Origin: Rhodobiaceae bacterium
Lineage (GTDB): Bacteria; Pseudomonadota; Alphaproteobacteria; Parvibaculales; Parvibaculaceae
Reading direction: 5' to 3'
Length of the DNA: 64,000 nucleotides
NCBI GenBank assembly: GCA_003330885.1
Contig: CP030277.1
Coordinates: 3,584,001-3,648,000 of the forward strand
A program made the translations under genes and the position numbers. Shown piece by piece: positions 63,757-64,000 of this stretch; within the stretch, counting starts at the first letter, position 1; every line of letters starts with the position of its first letter. The notes under the pieces are model-generated. The model was not told where the DNA came from and did no database searches. It saw only the letters and a program-made list of their open reading frames with translations.

Positions 63757-64000
63757 ATGGTCCTGACAGTGACAGAGCGGCATTATCAAAGATTGGGCGG
63801 TTCAAAAAAGCGCTCAAGGCCCATTGGGTTGTTCTTTCTAGGGATAATCGCCCTAGGTTGGCTTTTGATTGGCGCAACCCAGGTTCCAGCAGCCGATGCC
63901 TGGACCCGGTGGAGCGCTTATGAGGAGAGTTCGACCATGACCATAGATCATTCCGACTGGCAGGCTCTTTTGGATGCCTATCTCGTGCCCGGTGCGGACG
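63757..64000 (+). CDS. DUF547 family protein (3' end outside window)
   Basis: The first 81 residues of a probable exported protein. AAGGAGG is well placed before the ATG at 63757. A basic N-terminus (GGSKKRSRPIGLFF) and a hydrophobic segment (GLFFLGIIALGWLLIGATQV) suggest a signal peptide or anchor. The following WTRWSAYEESSTMTIDHSDW and LLDAYLVPGAD match the opening of DUF547 proteins. Function unknown. Confidence 0.75.
   Translation, partial: MVLTVTERHYQRLGGSKKRSRPIGLFFLGIIALGWLLIGATQVPAADAWTRWSAYEESSTMTIDHSDWQALLDAYLVPGAD

Noticed and set aside
1-64000. Mobile elements, prophage and CRISPR arrays
   Set aside because: No transposase, integrase or phage gene and no regularly spaced direct repeats were found; the repeats seen are short palindromic intergenic elements.

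Overview
The window looks like chromosomal DNA of a free-living alphaproteobacterium of moderately high GC. The signs are a CpaA-F/Tad pilus locus of the Caulobacter/Rhizobiales kind, the ffs-dnaX-ybaB-recR block, the rpmH-rnpA-yidC-engB-argB run, the cytochrome c-kdsB-pheA neighbourhood, DUF1036 and DUF2336 proteins, and short palindromic intergenic elements of the Rhizobiales kind. A Parvibaculum/Rhodobiaceae-like organism is my guess from gene content; no 16S gene is present to test it. I see no insertion sequence, prophage, integrase or CRISPR array.

Layout. 1-9574: 3' part of pheT; a TetR repressor with two palindromic operators facing a pair of small related membrane proteins; a glutathione transferase, a voltage-gated-type potassium channel, an enoyl-CoA hydratase, lepA, and two small related membrane proteins. 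9735-9825: tRNA-Ser(GGA). 10041-23822: a complete Flp/Tad pilus locus: TadE/TadF-like pseudopilins (minus strand), TadG-like vWA protein, an orphan secretin N-domain protein, Flp pilin, prepilin peptidase CpaA, CpaB, secretin CpaC, CpaD (frameshifted in this sequence), CpaE, ATPase CpaF, TadB, TadC and a TadD-like TPR lipoprotein. 23975-35763: an orphan TAXI binding protein, a leucyl aminopeptidase/MarR/NlpC-P60 cluster, and a Yej-type peptide ABC transporter with two tandem binding proteins. 36021-41328: membrane-anchored cytochrome c, kdsB, pheA, a second TetR/target pair with nested palindromes, and nudC. 41475-44410: SRP RNA, dnaX, ybaB, recR. 44417-50327: DUF2834 protein, AGCS symporter, rmuC, a Cys-rich lipoprotein, def-fmt-truA. 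50328-54887: murI, a membrane protein, dapE, dapD and a HAD nucleotidase. 55032-59164: a GGDEF protein coupled to a DUF2336 protein, and a double-DUF1036 protein. 59283-63379: argB, engB, yidC, rnpA, rpmH. The window ends inside a DUF547 protein.

How it fits together. Most genes are housekeeping: translation (pheT, lepA, def, fmt, truA, tRNA-Ser, rpmH), protein targeting (SRP RNA, yidC), replication and repair (dnaX, recR, rmuC), envelope precursors (kdsB, murI, dapD, dapE) and amino-acid synthesis (pheA, argB). The main accessory system is the Tad pilus, whose cpaB-tadC genes overlap or nearly touch and so probably form one transcript ending at the hairpin at 22899. The points most worth a second look are the cpaD frameshift, the two TetR/palindrome switches controlling small membrane proteins, a lipoprotein with twin Cx3C motifs, a GGDEF enzyme without the inhibitory-site arginine linked to DUF2336, and several unexplained palindromes. 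I did not find a system that I can claim is wholly new.
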